Of a stretch of DNA of 10,617 nt, positions 7,381 through 10,617 are shown one piece after another. Every line of letters begins with the position of its first letter. Positions within the stretch are counted from its first letter, which is position 1. The stretch comes from a bacterium (GTDB lineage Bacteria > NPL-UPA2 > JAGMAN01): contig JAGMAN010000023.1 in the NCBI GenBank assembly GCA_023130215.1, forward strand, positions 1 through 10,617. Direction: 5' to 3'. The notes under the pieces are model-generated. The model saw only the letters and a program-made list of their open reading frames with translations, was not told the origin of the DNA and ran no database searches. The translations under genes were made by a program, and so were the position numbers.

Positions 7381-7800
7381 CTATTCTCCCATTATCTGCA
7401 AAATTATTTCCCTTGAGCGGGAGCGATTGTCAAAGTCAATGAGGATGATTTGTTGCCAGCGGCCAAGCTGTAACTCCCCATTAATAAATGGAACACTAAT
7501 GGAGGGGCCGAGCAGGGAAGCTCGCACATGGGAGTAACCGTTCATATCTCCCCATTTCTTATTGTGAGCATATTCCCTGTCTTTAGAGGCAATCTCCTCG
7601 AAAGCTCTTTGGAGATCCTTAATTACGCCGGGCTCATATTCCACGGTAGTAATTCCGGCTGTTGACCCGGGAACGAAGACAGTCACTGTGCCATTGGTTA
7701 ATGCAGACCCTTTTAGGTGAGCTGCTACCCGCTCAGTGATGTCAATGATGTCCGTATCGCCCTTGGTTTCAAGCTTTATCCTTTTGTTAACAATAGCCAT
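7381..7800 (-). CDS. yjbQ: YjbQ/UPF0047 family protein
   Basis: This is a 139-residue single-domain protein of the family annotated as secondary thiamine-phosphate synthase, a label based on weak activity of the E. coli member; the true role is open. Family blocks are PGSTAGITTVEYEPG (44-58), YAHNKKWGDMNGYSH (77-91), the RASLLGPSISVPFINGEL stretch and LGRWQQI (112-118). The histidines at 79 and 91 and the Asp and Asn of the middle block are the conserved polar cluster and the likely active site. The start has a good AAAGGA seven bases upstream. It follows cooC by 20 bases and precedes the HPS fusion by 5, so it is almost certainly in that operon. No transmembrane segment or signal peptide is seen. 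Confidence 0.93.
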   Translation of the reverse strand: MAIVNKRIKLETKGDTDIIDITERVAAHLKGSALTNGTVTVFVPGSTAGITTVEYEPGVIKDLQRAFEEIASKDREYAHNKKWGDMNGYSHVRASLLGPSISVPFINGELQLGRWQQIILIDFDNRSRSREIILQIMGE

Positions 7801-7820
7801 AGTTCATTCCTTTCTTATTT

Positions 7821-8576
7821 TCACAGTTTTTCCATAATTTCAAAGGCTGCCTTCCTTGCAATTGAATTCTCCGGCAAATCAAAGACGGAGCCACCGTTTA
7901 TGCTGTTTCTCAGTAGCTCCTCATCGTAGGGGACTTTTCCCAGGAGCGGCAAAATGGTCTTAGTAGCCCCAGCCGGAAGATTAGCCAGTGACCCATTTAT
8001 TGTCGCTGGCAGTTCATTTATTATTAAATAGCTCTTTTTTACATTCAGCTTTATTTTTCCCGCTGTTTCATGGATGCGCTCAGCAGACCTTAAAGAAACC
8101 GGTGTTGGATTTGCTATTATTAACAGGATATCGACATCCCTTGTTGTTCTTCTGGAGAGGTGTTCCATTCCTGCCTCATTATCCATAACCACATATTGAT
8201 AATTCTCCTTTAATTTTTCCATAAAATTCCTCAGAAGGTCATTTGCCCGGCAATAACACCCTGGACCTTCTGTCCTTCCCATAACTAAAAGGTCAAATCC
8301 TTCCGATTCAGTAAGAGCATCCTGGAGGTGGAACTCCAGCAATCTATCCTTCGTCATCCCTGCCGGGAGTTCTTCCTTCTTCTCCATAATCTCATCTACA
8401 ACAGAGATCACTGTTCTCGGGAATTTTACACCTAATCCCTCATTTAAGTTGCTGTTTGGGTCAGCATCAACTGCCAGGATTGGCCTTTCGCCTCTTCTCA
8501 GGAGATAATCTACAACAAAAGACGCTATTGTAGTCTTACCACTTCCGCCTTTTCCGGCTAAAGCAATAGTAGCCAT
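7821..8576 (-). CDS. cooC: CooC-type nickel-insertion ATPase
   Basis: This 251-residue MinD/SIMIBI-class P-loop ATPase helps load nickel into the C-cluster of CO dehydrogenase, or in acetogens matures acetyl-CoA synthase (AcsF-like). The deviant Walker A GKGGSGKTT (residues 8-16) has the signature Lys9. Asp37 and Asp39 of VDADPN and Asp132 of the VVMDNEAGMEHLSRR block are the further nucleotide-site residues. The CxC pair Cys107 and Cys109 in GPGCYCR is the metal-binding, dimer-forming motif that marks CooC rather than MinD or ParA. It starts 6 bases after the activator's stop and no Shine-Dalgarno is visible in the gap, so translation probably depends on coupling. Its pairing with the RACo-like gene supports a CODH/ACS context, although no CODH or ACS subunit lies in the window. 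Confidence 0.93.
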   Translation of the reverse strand: MATIALAGKGGSGKTTIASFVVDYLLRRGERPILAVDADPNSNLNEGLGVKFPRTVISVVDEIMEKKEELPAGMTKDRLLEFHLQDALTESEGFDLLVMGRTEGPGCYCRANDLLRNFMEKLKENYQYVVMDNEAGMEHLSRRTTRDVDILLIIANPTPVSLRSAERIHETAGKIKLNVKKSYLIINELPATINGSLANLPAGATKTILPLLGKVPYDEELLRNSINGGSVFDLPENSIARKAAFEIMEKL

Positions 8577-8582
8577 TTTTAT

Positions 8583-10529
8583 CTAAAGAGAAAGCTTCTC
8601 AGTAACTGATGGAAACCTGTCAATATCAGTATGTGGAATGAAGAGTGAGCCGGTATATTCATTCATAAACGCAGGCTCAACGCTGAGTTCTATATAGGCC
8701 ATCTTCTTTGCAATTTCCTTCGCTTTCACCATGGCATCATATGAAAGAAGGGCAAATTTAGCTCCGGAAAGTGAGGTATTTCCAATAAATTTAAACCTGT
8801 CTCTCTCCAGGTCCGGGAGAAGTCCAATCCAGATTGATTTCTCTATATTCAGGTAGTTTCCAAAACCACCTGCTAAATATATCTTTTTAATGTCAGCAAG
8901 TTCCAGCTCCATCTTGTTTGCTAAGACCCGGGCGGCCGTATAGATGGCCCCTTTCGACCTTATGAGGTTAATGATATCTACCTGCGTTATAACAACATCC
9001 TCCCCCGTTTCCGTCTCGGCGCCCCAGGCCAGAATAAATTCAGCCTCTTCCTTGCCTTTTCTTATCCTCGGAGATGTTATATCCTCTTTTATGTTTCCAG
9101 AACGGTCTATAACCCCTGCTTTAAACAACTCAGCCAGACAGTCAATATATCCAGAGCCACAAATGCCGATTGGTTTGGCACCTCCAATGGTAGAATATTT
9201 AACCTGAAAATCCTCACGGGTTATCTCCACCTTCTGAATTGCTCCATCCATTGCCCTCACGCCGCAAGAGACTCCGCTACCTTCAAAGGCAGGTCCGGCT
9301 GATGAAGAGCAGCAGGTAAGCCAGTCTTTATTTCCCAGGACTATCTCTCCGTTCGTCCCAATATCAATGAGCATGGAAAGGGCATCTTCCTCATCAATCC
9401 CACTGGCAAGAACTCCGGCTACAATATCAGCCCCTACATAAGAGGAAACTCCCGGAATACATTCAAGAAGACCCCTTGGATTTATCTTTATTCCCGCCTC
9501 GGCTGCCCTGATTACCGGTATGAAATTTGCTGTCGGGACATACGGCTCTCTTCTCAGATATGTAGGGTCAACCCTTAAAAGAAGATGAGCCATGGTCATA
9601 TTCCCGGCACACATTATACAGGTAATCTCATTAAGGCTTATTCCAAGTTCATCCGCCATAGCTGAGACCAGCCCGTTCAGCGTATCAATGACAAGATGGT
9701 GCAACTTCTCAAGCCCGGCTTCCTTCCCTGCGTAAATCATACGAGTAATAACATCCTCACCGTAGCTTACTTGCTTGTTATATGCCGCCTTTGTGCTCAG
9801 GGTCTTTTTTGTTTTCAAATCCACCAGCTGAGCAACAATCGTTGTTGTCCCGACATCAAAAGCTAACCCAAAATCTCTTCCGGAAGTATCCCCGGGCTCA
9901 ATTAAAACTATCTCCGTTGTTCCATTTCGTTTTCCAAGAAGCACAGTAACCTGCCAGTTGCTCTCCCGGAAAAGCCTTGCCATTTTTTTAACATTTGCCA
10001 GCCCGGTCTGCAGGATTGGTATATCTCTCTTCCTCCTTACCTCCCGGTAAAGCCTTTCCAGGTCGCTTACATTATCCTTCAGGGTGGGGGGCGGAAGTTT
10101 TAGAAAGAGCTTCGTCGCCAGTGGTGAATGGGAGAAGATTTCCCTTTCCTCAAGTTCAATACCTCTTTCTACCTCACCTGCTTCACTAAAGACGCCTTTA
10201 AGGCGCTCAACTTTTGCCTCTTCGGTAAGTATCTGTTGGTCTTTTAACCTGGATGATGGAGGTATCTCTATTTCAACATCACTGTGGATGGTAGCCCGGC
10301 ATGCCAGGACATAACCTTTTTGAACTTCTTCCTTGGTGAGCCGGCCTGTCGGCTCAGATTTAACATCTCCTTTCTTTACAATAACCTTACATCTTCCACA
10401 GACTCCTTCTCCTCCGCAGGAAGAATTGATATACACTCCGGCCGCAATTGCGCCATTAAGAATATCCGTCCCTTTAGAGACGCGGCCCTTTTTATTATCC
10501 GGAAGGAACGTAATAACACATGTATCCAT
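8583..10529 (-). CDS. Corrinoid reductive activator (RACo/AcsV-like, 2Fe-2S + ASKHA domain)
   Basis: This 648-residue protein matches RACo, which uses ATP to drive one-electron reduction of the inactive Co(II) corrinoid protein back to Co(I). The N-terminal ferredoxin domain (about 1-95) has [2Fe-2S] ligands Cys38, Cys44, Cys47 (SSCGGEGVCGRCK) and Cys77 (LACRA). A linker and middle domain follow to about residue 215. The C-terminal ASKHA ATPase has FDVGTTTI (224-231), IDIGTNGEI (389-397), ICGSG (456-460) and LAGGFGNYL (552-560). Members of this family also activate corrinoid proteins of methylamine, betaine and O-demethylase methyltransferases. The adjacent cooC favours the corrinoid iron-sulfur protein of the Wood-Ljungdahl pathway (acsV). 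The start at 10529 has only a weak GAG nine bases upstream. The gene leads the minus-strand run visible here. Confidence 0.93.
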   Translation of the reverse strand: MDTCVITFLPDNKKGRVSKGTDILNGAIAAGVYINSSCGGEGVCGRCKVIVKKGDVKSEPTGRLTKEEVQKGYVLACRATIHSDVEIEIPPSSRLKDQQILTEEAKVERLKGVFSEAGEVERGIELEEREIFSHSPLATKLFLKLPPPTLKDNVSDLERLYREVRRKRDIPILQTGLANVKKMARLFRESNWQVTVLLGKRNGTTEIVLIEPGDTSGRDFGLAFDVGTTTIVAQLVDLKTKKTLSTKAAYNKQVSYGEDVITRMIYAGKEAGLEKLHHLVIDTLNGLVSAMADELGISLNEITCIMCAGNMTMAHLLLRVDPTYLRREPYVPTANFIPVIRAAEAGIKINPRGLLECIPGVSSYVGADIVAGVLASGIDEEDALSMLIDIGTNGEIVLGNKDWLTCCSSSAGPAFEGSGVSCGVRAMDGAIQKVEITREDFQVKYSTIGGAKPIGICGSGYIDCLAELFKAGVIDRSGNIKEDITSPRIRKGKEEAEFILAWGAETETGEDVVITQVDIINLIRSKGAIYTAARVLANKMELELADIKKIYLAGGFGNYLNIEKSIWIGLLPDLERDRFKFIGNTSLSGAKFALLSYDAMVKAKEIAKKMAYIELSVEPAFMNEYTGSLFIPHTDIDRFPSVTEKLSL

Positions 10530-10532
10530 CGT

Positions 10533-10573
10533 TCAATCTCAAAAGTTAAAACTCAAATCTCAAAATTACAAAT
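10533..10573. repeat. Imperfect tandem repeat, about 20-base unit, two copies
   Basis: Plus-strand copy 1 spans 10533-10552 and copy 2 spans 10553-10573. Both contain TCAA(A)TCTCAAAA followed by an A-rich tail (GTTAAAAC against TTACAAAT). The tract starts four bases upstream of the activator ATG, so on the minus strand it forms the leader as repeated TTTTGAGATT. It may be a regulator site or simple slippage; two copies cannot tell these apart. Confidence 0.6.
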
Positions 10574-10617
10574 ATCACTCAACCACGTCGTTTTTGGTAC
10601 AGCCGTAGGCAGTACTG
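10574..10617. other. Window edge upstream of the activator gene
   Basis: On the minus strand the frame from 10616 reads STAYGCTKNDVVE and then stops (TGA, 10575-10577). This could be the end of the next upstream gene, but thirteen residues are too few to identify a family and other frames also end here. No promoter hexamers could be supported. Confidence 0.25.

Noticed and set aside
10333-10608. A 91-residue plus-strand frame at the right end.
   Set aside because: Most of it is antisense to the ferredoxin domain of the activator, and its end is a translation of the A-rich repeat.

Overview
The window reads as chromosomal DNA from an uncultured, anaerobic bacterium with one-carbon metabolism. 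The bacterial character comes from alanine racemase, a standard SerRS, an M16 processing-type peptidase and several clear Shine-Dalgarno leaders. The anaerobic C1 character comes from a RACo-like corrinoid activator next to a CooC-type nickel-insertion ATPase, the accessory genes of CO dehydrogenase/acetyl-CoA synthase. The phylum cannot be fixed from the sequence. No rRNA, tRNA, CRISPR array, insertion sequence or phage gene was seen.

Layout. Positions 1-2947 are on the plus strand: the 3' end of an archease gene, the RNA ligase rtcB (4-base ATGA overlap) and serS 15 bases later. This reads as one RNA repair and tRNA-charging operon. From 10529 down to 2991 every gene is on the minus strand, in this order of transcription: corrinoid activator, cooC, yjbQ, a fused hexulose-6-phosphate synthase/RraA-like protein, an AbrB-type antitoxin, a RelE-type toxin, alr and an M16 peptidase. 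The two strands converge over a 43-base gap at 2948-2990.

How the genes may work together. The first four minus-strand genes are packed with gaps of 6, 20 and 5 bases and look co-translated. The activator would reduce a corrinoid protein, CooC would mature a nickel enzyme, and the HPS half of the fusion would join formaldehyde to ribulose 5-phosphate or run in reverse. YjbQ has no firmly known role. The toxin-antitoxin pair sits in the middle of the run, followed by a 122-base spacer before alr. alr and the M16 gene are coupled: the alr stop codon lies inside the M16 Shine-Dalgarno sequence.

The most notable points are the antitoxin reading frame, which encodes the conserved AbrB N-terminal strand upstream of the first usable ATG but without a normal start codon; the HPS-RraA fusion in a cluster with corrinoid/nickel maturation genes and no hexulose-phosphate isomerase; and an imperfect tandem repeat of about 20 bases directly upstream of the activator gene.
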